Assembly: GCA_050697555.1 (NCBI GenBank)
Contig: JBOHAD010000003.1
Span: 1 to 64,000, forward strand
DNA: 64,000 bases
Source of the DNA: DASQWP01 sp050697555
GTDB lineage: Bacteria > Actinomycetota > Thermoleophilia > Gaiellales > Gaiellaceae
Direction: 5' to 3'
Shown here: positions 41,303-49,503 of the stretch, piece by piece
Position numbering within the stretch: position 1 is the first letter of the stretch
Layout of the letters: every line of letters starts with the position of its first letter
The notes under the pieces: model-generated
The model's database searches: none
Told to the model about the DNA's origin: nothing
Seen by the model: only the letters and a program-made list of their open reading frames with translations
Position numbers and translations under genes: made by a program

Positions 41303-41839
41303 TTAGATGAGGCCGCAGCGCCGGGCCGTCGTCGGCCACGGATAGAAGCCGCGGCCGGCGCGGAGCGCCTTCTCCGCCACCCACATCTGCTCGAGCGGCG
41401 TCCAGTGGTCGGCCGTCCCCTTCGTGCGCAGGAGCCGGCGCCCGTACGTCCGCTGGAAGGCGAGATCCATCTGAAGCCCTCCGTAGTACGGCGCGTTCGG
41501 GTCGTTCCAGGGACCCTCGTAGCGATGGATGCAACGCCACTCCCGCAGGTGCGGCGGACGGTGGGCGCGCTTGCGGGCGCGCTCTGCCCGGGCCTTCCAG
41601 CGGTCGCGCAGCCGCAGGACGGACGCAGGCGACCCGAGCGTGCGCTCCCGGCGGAGGACCCGCGTGAGCGGCTTGCCCATGGCCCGCTGCCAGCGCCACG
41701 TCTCGGCGCGGTGTTCCCGTATCTGCTGAGGCAGCGGCGTAGCGCCCTGGCCGCGGACGTTGGCGGTCGAAGCCGGGACGGCGAGCGCGAGAGCGAAGAC
41801 GGACGCGAGCAGGAGCCCGCGCGGGCGCGTGAGTTGCAA
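41303..41839 (-). CDS. Secreted resuscitation-factor/transglycosylase-like protein
   Basis: 178 aa. Signal peptide GLLLASVFALALAVPASTA. A basic helical spacer (VLRLRDRWKARAERARKRAHRP) leads to a C-terminal domain like the actinobacterial Rpf/transglycosylase_like fold: EWRCIHRYEGPWNDPNAPYYGG with the catalytic-type Glu, QMDLAFQRTYG, DHWTPLEQMWVAEKAL and FYPWPTTARRCGL with the second Cys of a likely disulfide. It would cut or remodel peptidoglycan outside the cell. Confidence 0.8.
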   Translation of the reverse strand: MQLTRPRGLLLASVFALALAVPASTANVRGQGATPLPQQIREHRAETWRWQRAMGKPLTRVLRRERTLGSPASVLRLRDRWKARAERARKRAHRPPHLREWRCIHRYEGPWNDPNAPYYGGLQMDLAFQRTYGRRLLRTKGTADHWTPLEQMWVAEKALRAGRGFYPWPTTARRCGLI

Positions 41840-41978
41840 CCGATTTCCCCCTTGTTGGGTCTTTGCAGGCCCGCCGCCGGACGAGGGACGGGTCGGGCCG
41901 GGCGTCCGAAGCTGCCGCAGGGGACGCTCGGCCCACAGTGTGTTTCCCCGAAGCGGCCTACGTTACACTCATGGCGTC

Positions 41979-42245
41979 ATGCTCTGGTTCACCCTCTGGT
42001 TCATGGTGATCCTGAAGATCCCGGCGCTCTACCTCTGCTACGTCATCTGGTGGGCGGTCAAGGATCCGCCGGTCGAGACCGCGGGAGGCCCGAGCGGAGG
42101 CTTCGGGGGCGGCGTCGTCGGCCCCGACCCGCACCGTCCCCGCACGCCCGTGCCCGGGCGCCGCCCCGGCCCGCACGGCTCGCCGGTGCGCCGCCAGCTC
42201 CGCACCTCCGAGCCGCGCCCGACCCGCGCGCAGAGGGTCGTCTGA
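41979..42245 (+). CDS. Small membrane protein with Gly/Pro/Arg-rich tail
   Basis: 88 aa from ATG 41979. One N-terminal membrane helix (LWFTLWFMVILKIPALYLCYVIWWAV) followed by a 60-residue cytoplasmic tail of low complexity (GGFGGG, PRTPVPGRRPGPHGSPVRR). A TACACT hexamer 10 bases before the start may be its -10 box. The stop overlaps the next small membrane gene as CTGA. The function is unknown; such pairs often support larger membrane complexes. Confidence 0.6.
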   Translation: MLWFTLWFMVILKIPALYLCYVIWWAVKDPPVETAGGPSGGFGGGVVGPDPHRPRTPVPGRRPGPHGSPVRRQLRTSEPRPTRAQRVV

Positions 42246-42514
42246 GCACGCCCGAGCAGCGCGAACTCGCGCGGCGCGAGACGACGGCCGGGCCCGTCGC
42301 AGACTTCATGGCGACGTTCGCCATCTTCGCCGGCCTCGTCGCGCTCGTGTATTACCCGGGCCGGATCGGCCCCGGTGCGATCTTCATCTCCCTGCTCGCT
42401 GCGGCTATCGGCGGCAGCGACCGGCGCCTCGTCCCCATCGCCGTCGTGGCCACGACGGCGAGCTGGCTGGCGGGGATGATCATCGCAGTCCTCCTCGAGA
42501 ACCCCATCTTCTAG
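42242..42514 (+). CDS. Small membrane protein, probable CTG start
   Basis: Two or three hydrophobic segments (FMATFAIFAGLVALVYYP, GAIFISLLAAAIGG, LVPIAVVATTASWLAGMIIAVLL). The in-frame sequence before the first ATG (42308) is a charged helix PEQRELARRETTAG that looks translated. It reaches back to CTG at 42242, which overlaps the preceding stop as CTGA. If initiation is at 42308 instead, the product is 68 aa; from 42242 it is 90 aa. Forms a pair with the previous gene; family unknown. Confidence 0.55.
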   Translation: MSTPEQRELARRETTAGPVADFMATFAIFAGLVALVYYPGRIGPGAIFISLLAAAIGGSDRRLVPIAVVATTASWLAGMIIAVLLENPIF

Positions 42515-42532
42515 CGACCGCCGACGGCTCGG

Positions 42533-43501
42533 TCAGCGGACCTTGAAAGGCACCACGGTGACGGCGGTGCTGGTGATCCTCCGCCGTCCTCCCTCGTGGG
42601 CAAGGTACACCAGGCGGTGGGTGCCGGGCGCGAGGCGCGACGCCGGAATCGTCACGCGCCGCTCTCGCCGGAGCCTCGTCGACCAGAGGCCGGGATCGTC
42701 GGGATGATGGTGGAAGTCGGGGTCGACGTGGAACGAGCCCTTGTGGACGCCGTGCGCCATATCTGCCTTGACGGTCCAGCGCCCGGGCACCGGATCGTCC
42801 ATCCGCGACGCCCGCCAGGTGCAACCGAAACCTCCATTCCCGTACTCGAACCGCGGCACCCAGTTGCGCGTGATGATCACGTCGCAGCCTCGGACGGGTT
42901 CTGTCTTCCGCTTTCCGCGGAAGGCGAAGTAGCTTTGCCAGCCGGTGCTCGTGAACCAGCGCCTGACGAGCGCCTTGCGCGAGCTCTTTCGTAGATCGAG
43001 GCCCGTGCGCATCTCCTTGCGCCCGTTGGACTTGGCCTTCCGAAAGTTCAACCGGTAGCTCTGGAACACCGCAACCGTCGTGCCGGCTGAGCGCCGAGCG
43101 GCCGCGTTCAGCTTCCTGAGCTGGGCGTCAGTCTCCTTGATGCCGACGCCCGTGTCGACGAAGCCGCCGCGGACCCCGGCGACCTTGTAGCCGACGACGT
43201 TGTGGAACATGTGCCGGTAGTCGAGCCGCCCGCGGCGAACCTTCCGCGCCCACGTCTGGCCCTGCGGGAAGCACGTGCCGGAGTGGACGTGCTCCGATCG
43301 GTGACCCGGGGTCCGGCGGCGTTTCGTGAGCCACCCCTGGACCTCGAGGTAGACGCGGTGCTCGCGGTAGCGCACCTTCCCGTCCACCCTCCCGTCCTTG
43401 GCGTCGAACGCGGCGAGGTAGTCAGCGGGGGCGCCGAAGCAGGGCGCCGCCTGGGCAGTGCCCGCCGAGCCGGCAGCGGCGACGAGGACAGTCCCGAGCA
43501 C
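42533..43501 (-). CDS. Hypothetical secreted protein, 322 aa
   Basis: Signal peptide GTVLVAAAGSAGTAQAAP, then APCFGAPADYLAAFDAKDG. The mature protein is basic and beta-rich, with Cys residues in GTCFPQ, RGCDVIIT and FGCTWRA that could form disulfides. It is His-rich near the end (VDPDFHHHPDDPGLW). A final Ig-like strand set (RVTIPASRLAPGTHRLVYLAHE) resembles extracellular modules. No enzyme motif is evident and the family is not recognised. Confidence 0.6.
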   Translation of the reverse strand: MLGTVLVAAAGSAGTAQAAPCFGAPADYLAAFDAKDGRVDGKVRYREHRVYLEVQGWLTKRRRTPGHRSEHVHSGTCFPQGQTWARKVRRGRLDYRHMFHNVVGYKVAGVRGGFVDTGVGIKETDAQLRKLNAAARRSAGTTVAVFQSYRLNFRKAKSNGRKEMRTGLDLRKSSRKALVRRWFTSTGWQSYFAFRGKRKTEPVRGCDVIITRNWVPRFEYGNGGFGCTWRASRMDDPVPGRWTVKADMAHGVHKGSFHVDPDFHHHPDDPGLWSTRLRRERRVTIPASRLAPGTHRLVYLAHEGGRRRITSTAVTVVPFKVR

Positions 43502-43734
43502 CAGGGCAACACGTCGTGCGAAGCGTGGGCGGTGGGCCGTTTGGGCGCGGATGATGTCGAAGCTCTCTTCCCTCGGAAGCGACTACGGCGATTCTGACGG
43601 AGCGCTCAGATGCCTGCCACTTCGTCCGTTCGGCAGGGGCCCCTTCCCAGCGATCCCCCTAAAGAGGGATTGCCGAGAGGCCGATGGACATGTCGGCTTC
43701 ATGGTTCAGGTCCACCACCTCCCCAAGGCGTCCA

Positions 43735-45525
43735 ATGGGTAGCTTCAAGCTCCGTCTCGTCACCTACTTCATGCTGCTATCGCTCCTGCCGCTGCTCGCG
43801 GCCACGTGGGCGTTCAGCGAGGTCGCGCGCCGGGGCGAGACGGGCAGCGCCGACGCCCGGCTGAGCACCGCGCTACGCGTCGCGGCCGCAGACCACGCGG
43901 AGCAGGTGAGGGAGGACGCCGCCGCCCCGGCGAATTCGCTTGCGCGCGCGACGCCGGTGCAGCGCGCCTTCCTCGCGCACAACCGCTCGGCCCTCGTCCG
44001 CATCTCCCGCGAAGTGGCGCATTCGGCCTTCTACTCGGGGGACGACCTGCTCGCTGGGGAGGAGCCCGCACCGCGCTCCGTCGTCCGAGAGGCCGACGTG
44101 ATGACGCGCGGCGGCGAGGTCATCGGCACGGTCGTCGTCTCGCTTCCGCTCGACGACGAGCTCGTTCGTGACCTGCGCAGCAAGGCAGGGCTCGAGAGCG
44201 TCGACCGCTTCGCCCTCGTGGCAGACGGCCGGGTTGTCGCTCCGCGGCCCTTCGAAGGCTCGGTCGACGTGCCCAGGGAGCGGCCGCGCTACGTCGCGCT
44301 CGGCGGGGCGACGTACCGGGCGATCGGCACCGAGCTCGTCGCCGGCGGGCCCACGGCCTCGCTGCTCGCCCTGACGCCCAAGTCGGGGATCGACGCCGCC
44401 GCGAGCGACCTGCGTCAGCGTTTCCTTCTCTTCGCCCTCCTCGCGCTCCTAGCCGTCGGCATTCTCGCCTACGCGCTCGGCCGCACCATCGTCCGCTCGC
44501 TGAAGGAGCTCGCCGACGCGGCCGGCGCCGTCGCGCGGGGCCAGTTCGAGCGCCGCGTCCCCGCCGGCGGCAGCGACGAGTTCGCCAGCCTGGGGCGCGC
44601 CTTCAACGACATGGCCGCGCAGCTCGAGCTCCGCCTGGAGGAGCTCGCTGCCGAGCGGGGACGCGTCCGCGACGCGATCGCCCGCTTCGGAGAGGCGCTC
44701 GCGGCGACTCACGACCCCTACGCGCTCCTCCCCGTGATCGTCGGCAGCACGGTCGAGGCGACGGGCGCGAGCGGGGGACGCCTCGTCATCGACAACAAGG
44801 AGATCGCCCGCGCGGGCGAGCCCGACGACGGGGGCATCCCTCTGGCCATCCCCCTCGGCTCCGACGGAGGCGAGAACGCCGTCCTCTATCTGACCCCGTC
44901 CGGCAGCGACTTCAACGACGACTCCCGCGAGCTCGCGCACTGGCTCGGCTCGCAGGCGTCGATCGCGCTCGAAAACGCCCGTCTGCACCGGCTCGTGGAG
45001 CGTCAGGCGAGCACGGACGGGCTCACCGAGCTCCCGAACCGGCGTCACTTCGAGGAGGCGCTCGAAGGCGAGATCACGCGGGCGGAACGCTTCGGCGGGA
45101 GCCTCGCGCTCATCCTCGCCGACCTCGACGACTTCAAGCAGGTGAACGACCGCCACGGCCACCAGGCGGGAGACGACGTCCTCCGGACCTTCGCCGACAT
45201 CCTCCGCGCGACCGTGCGCGAGATCGACCTGCCCGCCCGTTACGGCGGCGAGGAGTTCGCCGTCCTCCTGCCGCAGACCGACATCGAGGGAGCGAACCAA
45301 CTGGCCGAGCGCCTGCGGCGCGGCCTCGCGTCACGGCCGATGTCGACGCGCCCGGGCTCGCTCGTCGCGGTCACCGCGAGCTTCGGCGTCGCCGCGTTCC
45401 CCGACGCTCCGACGCCGGCCGCCCTCTTCGCGGCCGCCGACGACGCCCTCTACCGGGCCAAGCGCCGGGGCAAGAACTGTGTCGTCTCCGGGGACACGGG
45501 CCCGACCGTCCGCGTGGGGAACTAA
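43735..45525 (+). CDS. Membrane-bound diguanylate cyclase (sensor, HAMP, GAF-like, GGDEF)
   Basis: ATG 43735 (MGSFKLRLVTYFMLLSLLPLL) is preferred to the in-frame start at 43684 because the first membrane helix then begins at once; 596 aa. Order: TM1, extracellular Cache-like sensor (~200 residues), TM2 (FALLALLAVGILAYAL), HAMP (RSLKELADAAGAVARGQFERRV ... FASLGRAFNDMAAQL), GAF-like segment (LPVIVGSTVEATGASGGRL), GGDEF. The active site is ARYGGEEFAVLLPQ (Gly504) and an RxxD inhibitory site (REID) lies five residues before it, so it should make c-di-GMP and be feedback-inhibited. Confidence 0.93.
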   Translation: MGSFKLRLVTYFMLLSLLPLLAATWAFSEVARRGETGSADARLSTALRVAAADHAEQVREDAAAPANSLARATPVQRAFLAHNRSALVRISREVAHSAFYSGDDLLAGEEPAPRSVVREADVMTRGGEVIGTVVVSLPLDDELVRDLRSKAGLESVDRFALVADGRVVAPRPFEGSVDVPRERPRYVALGGATYRAIGTELVAGGPTASLLALTPKSGIDAAASDLRQRFLLFALLALLAVGILAYALGRTIVRSLKELADAAGAVARGQFERRVPAGGSDEFASLGRAFNDMAAQLELRLEELAAERGRVRDAIARFGEALAATHDPYALLPVIVGSTVEATGASGGRLVIDNKEIARAGEPDDGGIPLAIPLGSDGGENAVLYLTPSGSDFNDDSRELAHWLGSQASIALENARLHRLVERQASTDGLTELPNRRHFEEALEGEITRAERFGGSLALILADLDDFKQVNDRHGHQAGDDVLRTFADILRATVREIDLPARYGGEEFAVLLPQTDIEGANQLAERLRRGLASRPMSTRPGSLVAVTASFGVAAFPDAPTPAALFAAADDALYRAKRRGKNCVVSGDTGPTVRVGN

Positions 45526-45558
45526 CCTGAGCGGTTCCACAGACGTTGCCCGGTCGTC

Positions 45559-45564
45559 TACAAT
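45559..45564 (+). promoter_or_regulatory. Candidate -10 box TACAAT
   Basis: TACAAT lies 50 bases before the GTG at 45614, giving a leader of about 43 bases with GGGAGG as ribosome site. No convincing -35 hexamer is seen. Confidence 0.35.
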
Positions 45565-45613
45565 CCGGCGCCGTCCCCAGTATCCGAACCGAAGCAACCC
45601 CCGGGAGGTGCGA

Positions 45614-45931
45614 GTGAGCTTCGACAAGGAGAACATGTTCGCCCGCGTGATCGAGGATCACCTCGAGCTCAAGCGGCGCAACTCTCAGCTCGACGGCAAG
45701 CTGCCCATCGACCGCTATCGCGTCGCAGACCCCTTCGAGAACCATCCTCTGTTCAAGACCGAGGAGCAGGCCCGGCTCGAGGACACGCTGAGCGGCCACG
45801 AATCCGAGCTCGAGCTGGAGCGGAGCCCCGTGCTCGCCTGGCCCATAGAGGAGCCGGAGACGGTCGAGGAAGCTCCGGACCCCGAGGACACTCTCTGGGG
45901 GCGCTCCCGGGACTTCGACTGGGGGGACTAG
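45614..45931 (+). CDS. Acidic hypothetical protein, 105 aa
   Basis: The second of two in-frame GTG codons is chosen (45614) because GGGAGG at 45603-45608 is then ideally spaced at five bases. The N-terminal half is helical and charged (FDKENMFARVIEDHLELKRRN), the C-terminal half acidic (EEPETVEEAPDPEDTLWG), ending RDFDWGD. No signal or membrane segment. The family is unknown; the acidic tail suggests a partner-binding protein. Confidence 0.6.
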   Translation: MSFDKENMFARVIEDHLELKRRNSQLDGKLPIDRYRVADPFENHPLFKTEEQARLEDTLSGHESELELERSPVLAWPIEEPETVEEAPDPEDTLWGRSRDFDWGD

Positions 45932-45974
45932 ACCCGCCGGGTCGCGCCGAATAGCGCGCTGCAAGGCCCGCGGT

Positions 45975-46002
45975 TTGCCCTTCTCGCCCGTTCGGGTACA
46001 TA
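45975..46002 (+). promoter_or_regulatory. Promoter TTGCCC-N16-TACATA, leaderless type
   Basis: The -10 box ends seven bases before the GTG start at 46010, so transcription should begin at or next to the start codon, giving an mRNA with no 5' leader. No Shine-Dalgarno is present, which agrees. Confidence 0.45.
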
Positions 46003-46009
46003 GGCGGGC

Positions 46010-46429
46010 GTGAGCCGACGTCTGCTCGTTGTCACGACCGTGCCCGCCGAGGGCGATCTGCTCCGAGAGCGCGTACGTGCGCACACGGGAGCGGAGGACG
46101 CGGAGGTGCGCGTCGTCGCGCCCGCCTCGGACGTCTCGCCGCTCCAGTGGCTGGCGAGCGACGAGGACGAGGCACGCGAGGAGGCGGCTGCGACGGCGGA
46201 GGAGTCGGCGCGTGCGGTCGCTCCCGAGGCGGGGGCGACCGAGGCGGAAGTCGGAGACACCGATCCGGTGCAGGCAATCGAGGACGCCCTGCGCGAGTTC
46301 CCGGCCGACGAGGTCCTCGTCGTCACCCGCCCGGGCGACCAGGCCGGCTGGCTCGAGAAGGACGCAGCCCGGGAAGCCTTCGAGCGCTTCGACGTCCCGG
46401 TGACGCACCTCGTGGTGGACGACGAGTAG
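46010..46429 (+). CDS. UspA-like hypothetical protein
   Basis: 139 aa. The N-terminus RRLLVVTTVPAEGDLLRERV and the C-terminal halves DEVLVVTRPGDQAGWLEKD and FDVPVTHLVVDD follow the strand pattern of the Rossmann-like universal-stress/HUP fold. The centre is an acidic, Ala/Glu-rich linker (DEDEAREEAAATAEESARA) without similarity. The ATP-binding G-x2-G-x9-G(S/T) motif of UspA is not present. Likely a leaderless transcript; precise role unknown. Confidence 0.6.
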   Translation: MSRRLLVVTTVPAEGDLLRERVRAHTGAEDAEVRVVAPASDVSPLQWLASDEDEAREEAAATAEESARAVAPEAGATEAEVGDTDPVQAIEDALREFPADEVLVVTRPGDQAGWLEKDAAREAFERFDVPVTHLVVDDE

Positions 46430-46493
46430 CAGTGCCCGTCGTTTGACTCGCCGTCCGGCCCGATGATTTGATCGCGCGAGGTCCCCCGCCGTA

Positions 46494-48263
46494 ATGGCCT
46501 TCTTCTCCAAGCTGCTCGCCGGTGCCGCCCAGAGCCTGGACGGGCGCTTCGGCTGGCACCGCCTGCCGCGCCCGCTCGGCGTCCTCACCCTGATCGGGCT
46601 CCGCGCGCGGCTACGCGAGCTCAACCTCTTCGACACCGGCCTTCCCGAGGCGCGCTCGCTCGAGAAGCGGGAAGCGTCCGTCCGCACCCTCGACGGGACC
46701 TACAACGACCTGGAGCAGCCGTCGATGGGGAGCATCGGCTCGCGCTTCGGCCGCAACGTTCCGCTCGAGGCGACCTGGCCCGAGCCCGAGCCAGACATCC
46801 TCGAGCCCAACCCGCGGGTGGTCAGTCGCGAGCTCCTGACGAGGACGGAGCTCATCCCCGCGAAGATCGTCAACGTTCTCGCGGCGGCCTGGCTCCAGTT
46901 CGAGGTGCACGACTGGTTCAGCCACGGCAAGAACGAGATGGAGGATCCCTGGGAGGTCGAGCTCGCCGAGGACGACCCCTGGGAGGAGCGGCCCATGCAG
47001 ATCCCGCGCACGCGCCGCGACCCCAGCCACTCGCGGGACGGCGGCACGGCGCCGACCTTCGTGACCGCGGACAGCCACTGGTGGGACGGCTCCCAGATCT
47101 ACGGGTCGAACCCGCAGTTCGCCGACGCGCTGCGCGCCCGCGAGGATGGGAAGCTTCGCCTCGGCCCGGACGGGCTCCTTCCCCGCGACCTCGAGGAGAC
47201 GCTCGACCTGAGCGACGTCGCCGGCAACCTCTGGATCGGCCTCGGCATCCTCCACACGCTCTTCACGCTCGAGCACAACGCCGTCTGCGAGAGGCTCAGG
47301 CAGGAGTGCCCGACGTGGACGGACGACCAGCTTTACCACCGGGCGCGCCTGGTCAATGCCGCGCTGATGGCCAAGATCCACACGGTCGAGTGGACGCCGG
47401 CGATCATCGCGCACCCGACCACCCGCTACGCGATGCACGCAAACTGGTGGGGGCTCGTCGGCGAGCGCCTCGGGCGCCGGCTGGGGCGACTCGGCTCGAG
47501 CGACGTGCTGAGCGGCATCCCCGGCTCGCCGACGCACCATCACGGCGTCCCGTACTCGCTCACGGAGGAGTTCGTCGCCGTCTACCGCATGCACCCGCTC
47601 CTCCCGGACGAGTACACGTTCCGCTCGCTCGCCGACGACTCGGTGCTCCAGGAGCGGACGTTCCCCGAGGTGGGCGCGCTCCACACGCGCACCCGTCTGG
47701 AGGAGCTGGGCGTGGCCAACGCCGCCTACTCGCTCGGGGTGGCCCACCCGGGCGCGATCACGCTCCACAACTACCCGCGGTTTCTCCAGCACTTCGAGCG
47801 CCCCGACGGGACGACGATCGACCTCGCGGCGACGGACATCATGCGCGTGCGCGAGCGGGGCGTGCCGCGCTACAACGACTTCCGGCGCCATTTCCGGCTT
47901 AAGCCGGCGGGCTCCTTCGAGGAGCTGACGGACAATCCCGAGTGGGCCGAGGAGATGCGCCGGGTCTACGGGGAGGTCGAGCGCGTCGATCTCATGGTCG
48001 GCCTCTACGCGGAGCCGTTTCCGAAGGGTTTCGGGTTCAGCGACACGGCCTTCCGCGTCTTCATCCTCATGGCTTCGCGGCGGTTGAAGAGCGACCGTTT
48101 CTTCACGCGCGACTACACGCCTGAGGTCTACACGCGGGCGGGGCTCGACTGGATCAACGAGAACACGATGGTCACCGTCCTGCTTCGCCACTTCCCCGAG
48201 CTCGAGCCGGCGCTCGCTGGGGTCGAGAACGGGTTCGCTCCCTGGAAGCGGGTGGGGAGGTAG
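46494..48263 (+). CDS. Haem peroxidase of the animal-peroxidase/alpha-dioxygenase group
   Basis: 589 aa. Characteristic sites: distal His in QFEVHDWFSHGKNEM, the TADSHWWDGSQIYGSN loop, GLGILHTLFTLEHNAVCERL, and EEFVAVYRMHPLLPD, in which (by analogy with plant fatty-acid alpha-dioxygenases) the Tyr is the catalytic radical residue and the His three residues later the proximal haem ligand. The size is close to plant alpha-DOX. It would oxygenate long-chain fatty acids at the alpha carbon. An N-terminal amphipathic stretch (FFSKLLAGAAQSL) may touch the membrane. The downstream MBL hydrolase gene starts at its stop codon. Confidence 0.87.
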   Translation: MAFFSKLLAGAAQSLDGRFGWHRLPRPLGVLTLIGLRARLRELNLFDTGLPEARSLEKREASVRTLDGTYNDLEQPSMGSIGSRFGRNVPLEATWPEPEPDILEPNPRVVSRELLTRTELIPAKIVNVLAAAWLQFEVHDWFSHGKNEMEDPWEVELAEDDPWEERPMQIPRTRRDPSHSRDGGTAPTFVTADSHWWDGSQIYGSNPQFADALRAREDGKLRLGPDGLLPRDLEETLDLSDVAGNLWIGLGILHTLFTLEHNAVCERLRQECPTWTDDQLYHRARLVNAALMAKIHTVEWTPAIIAHPTTRYAMHANWWGLVGERLGRRLGRLGSSDVLSGIPGSPTHHHGVPYSLTEEFVAVYRMHPLLPDEYTFRSLADDSVLQERTFPEVGALHTRTRLEELGVANAAYSLGVAHPGAITLHNYPRFLQHFERPDGTTIDLAATDIMRVRERGVPRYNDFRRHFRLKPAGSFEELTDNPEWAEEMRRVYGEVERVDLMVGLYAEPFPKGFGFSDTAFRVFILMASRRLKSDRFFTRDYTPEVYTRAGLDWINENTMVTVLLRHFPELEPALAGVENGFAPWKRVGR

Positions 48264-48316
48264 CGACGGAGCTCGCGCCCGGCATTCTCAGCCTCGGGCA
48301 GAAGAAGGGCGGCCGC

Positions 48317-48970
48317 GTGCACGCGTTCCTCCTCGACGACGGCGAGAGCCTGACGCTCGTCGACACCCTCTACGACACGGACGGGCAGCGGGTGCTGGAC
48401 GCGATCGCGGGCATGGGGCGGCGCGTGGAGGACCTGCGCCACATCGTCCTCACGCACGGACACCGTTCGCACCTCGGCGGGGCGCGCGCGTTGCGCGAGC
48501 GGAGCGGCGCCCAGGTCTACGCCCACGAGTGGGAGGCGGACATCGTTCGCGGCGAGCGGAAGGCTCAGCCGGTGACGCTCGTCCCGAAGCGGCCGCTCCA
48601 GGCGTACTTCCCCTTGCAGGTGGGGCTCGCGCTCGGGCTCGGCAAGCACCCGCCCTGCGCGGTGGACCACCTCGTGCACGAGGGCGACCGGATCGGGCCC
48701 CTTCGGGTCGTGTTCGCGCCGGGCCACTCGCCCGGCCATCTGGCGTTCCACTGGCCGGAGAAGAGCTTCCTGATCGCGGGCGACGCGATCGCCACGTGGC
48801 CGGGCTGGAGCGCCGGCTGGCCGGCGTTCAACCTCAACGAGAAGGAGCACCGGGAGTCGCTCCGCCGCATGGCCGAGCTCGAGGCGGACATCCTCGCGGT
48901 AGGCCATGGCGAGCCGGTCGCGTCGGGCGCCGCCGCGCGGGTGCGCGACCTGGTGGATCGGCATACTTAG
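48317..48970 (+). CDS. Metallo-beta-lactamase-fold hydrolase; true N-terminus lies upstream
   Basis: The first standard start is GTG 48317 (217 aa), but the sequence before it in frame, TELAPGILSLGQKKGGRVHAFLLDDG, is the usual first strand pair of this family and reaches back to about 48260. There only GTA is available, overlapping the peroxidase stop TAG. The metal site is LTHGHRSHLGG (HxHxxH with Arg in place of the usual Asp), then APGHSPGHLAFHW, IAGDAIATWPGW and AVGHGEP. Loss of the canonical Asp is unusual. It may act on a product of the peroxidase. Confidence 0.82.
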   Translation: MHAFLLDDGESLTLVDTLYDTDGQRVLDAIAGMGRRVEDLRHIVLTHGHRSHLGGARALRERSGAQVYAHEWEADIVRGERKAQPVTLVPKRPLQAYFPLQVGLALGLGKHPPCAVDHLVHEGDRIGPLRVVFAPGHSPGHLAFHWPEKSFLIAGDAIATWPGWSAGWPAFNLNEKEHRESLRRMAELEADILAVGHGEPVASGAAARVRDLVDRHT

Positions 48971-48979
48971 AGGCCGGAA

Positions 48980-49052
48980 GGGGCGTTAGCTCAGCTGGGA
49001 GAGCGCCGGCTTTGCAAGCCGGAGGTCACCGGTTCGATCCCGGTACGCTCCA
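48980..49052 (+). tRNA. tRNA-Ala (anticodon TGC)
   Basis: 73 bases. Seven-bp acceptor stem GGGGCGT / ACGCTCC with the G3-U70 pair that identifies alanine tRNAs, D-arm with AGCTCAGCTGGGAGAGC, anticodon stem CCGGC/GCCGG with loop TTTGCAA (TGC at 49013-49015), T-arm ACCGG-TTCGATC-CCGGT, discriminator A, no encoded CCA. Its 3' half from the anticodon loop onward is supplied by the integrated element that follows. Confidence 0.96.
49009..49027 (+). repeat. Left attachment site
   Basis: 19 bases covering the 3' side of the tRNA-Ala anticodon loop and stem; identical to 56362-56380. Confidence 0.85.
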
Positions 49053-49179
49053 TCGGAAAGTCGCTGGAAAGAGGCAGCTTCTGTTGGCCATGTGGGATAC
49101 GCGGCTAAGGCGCTGCTAAGAGTCTGCTAAGGAAAATGAACAGCCAGCGGTCGCCCAAGTAGCGCGCCGCTAACGGAGC

Positions 49180-49503
49180 TCAAACGCCGAACGCGACCAC
49201 GACAGCGACGCCGGCGACGACCTCGAGCGCTCCGGAAAGGATCAGGTGAGCGCCTTCCCACGCCCCACCGGGCGGCCGCGTCCGCTTGAGCCACCGCCTC
49301 ATTCGGATAAGCCCTGCAGCAACGGACAAAACGCCGAGGGTCGCCAACGCGACGCCGAAGACCGCGACGCCCCACAGCGCGGCCGAAATCAGCAGCAAGA
49401 CCCCGACGCCGAGGAACACGGCGAGGACGACCGCGAGTAGGTGAGAAGCGTTGTCCCCGTCTTTTCCAACGGTCGGGGAAAGGCCCCACCGGCCCTCGGT
49501 CAC
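49180..49503 (-). CDS. Small membrane protein in the element
   Basis: 107 aa from GTG 49503. Two or three membrane helices (LLAVVLAVFLGVGVLLLISAALW, VAVFGVALATLGVLSVAAGL and LSGALEVVAGVAVVVAFGV) around a basic loop (RMRRWLKRTRPPGG). The same frame upstream of the start still reads like protein (HEELAQRIADLLNRIDFP) with no start codon, so the gene may originally have been longer and joined by frameshift to the ORF at 49504-49849. Function unknown. Confidence 0.6.
   Translation of the reverse strand: MTEGRWGLSPTVGKDGDNASHLLAVVLAVFLGVGVLLLISAALWGVAVFGVALATLGVLSVAAGLIRMRRWLKRTRPPGGAWEGAHLILSGALEVVAGVAVVVAFGV

Noticed and set aside
43502..43734. Possible c-di-GMP riboswitch before the GGDEF gene
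   Set aside because: The gap has small hairpins only and lacks the conserved GEMM core.
49127..49503. Continuation of the upstream ORF's frame to 49127 as a 236-residue protein
   Set aside because: Over this interval it is Arg-rich shadow sequence, while the alternative frame encodes clear membrane helices.
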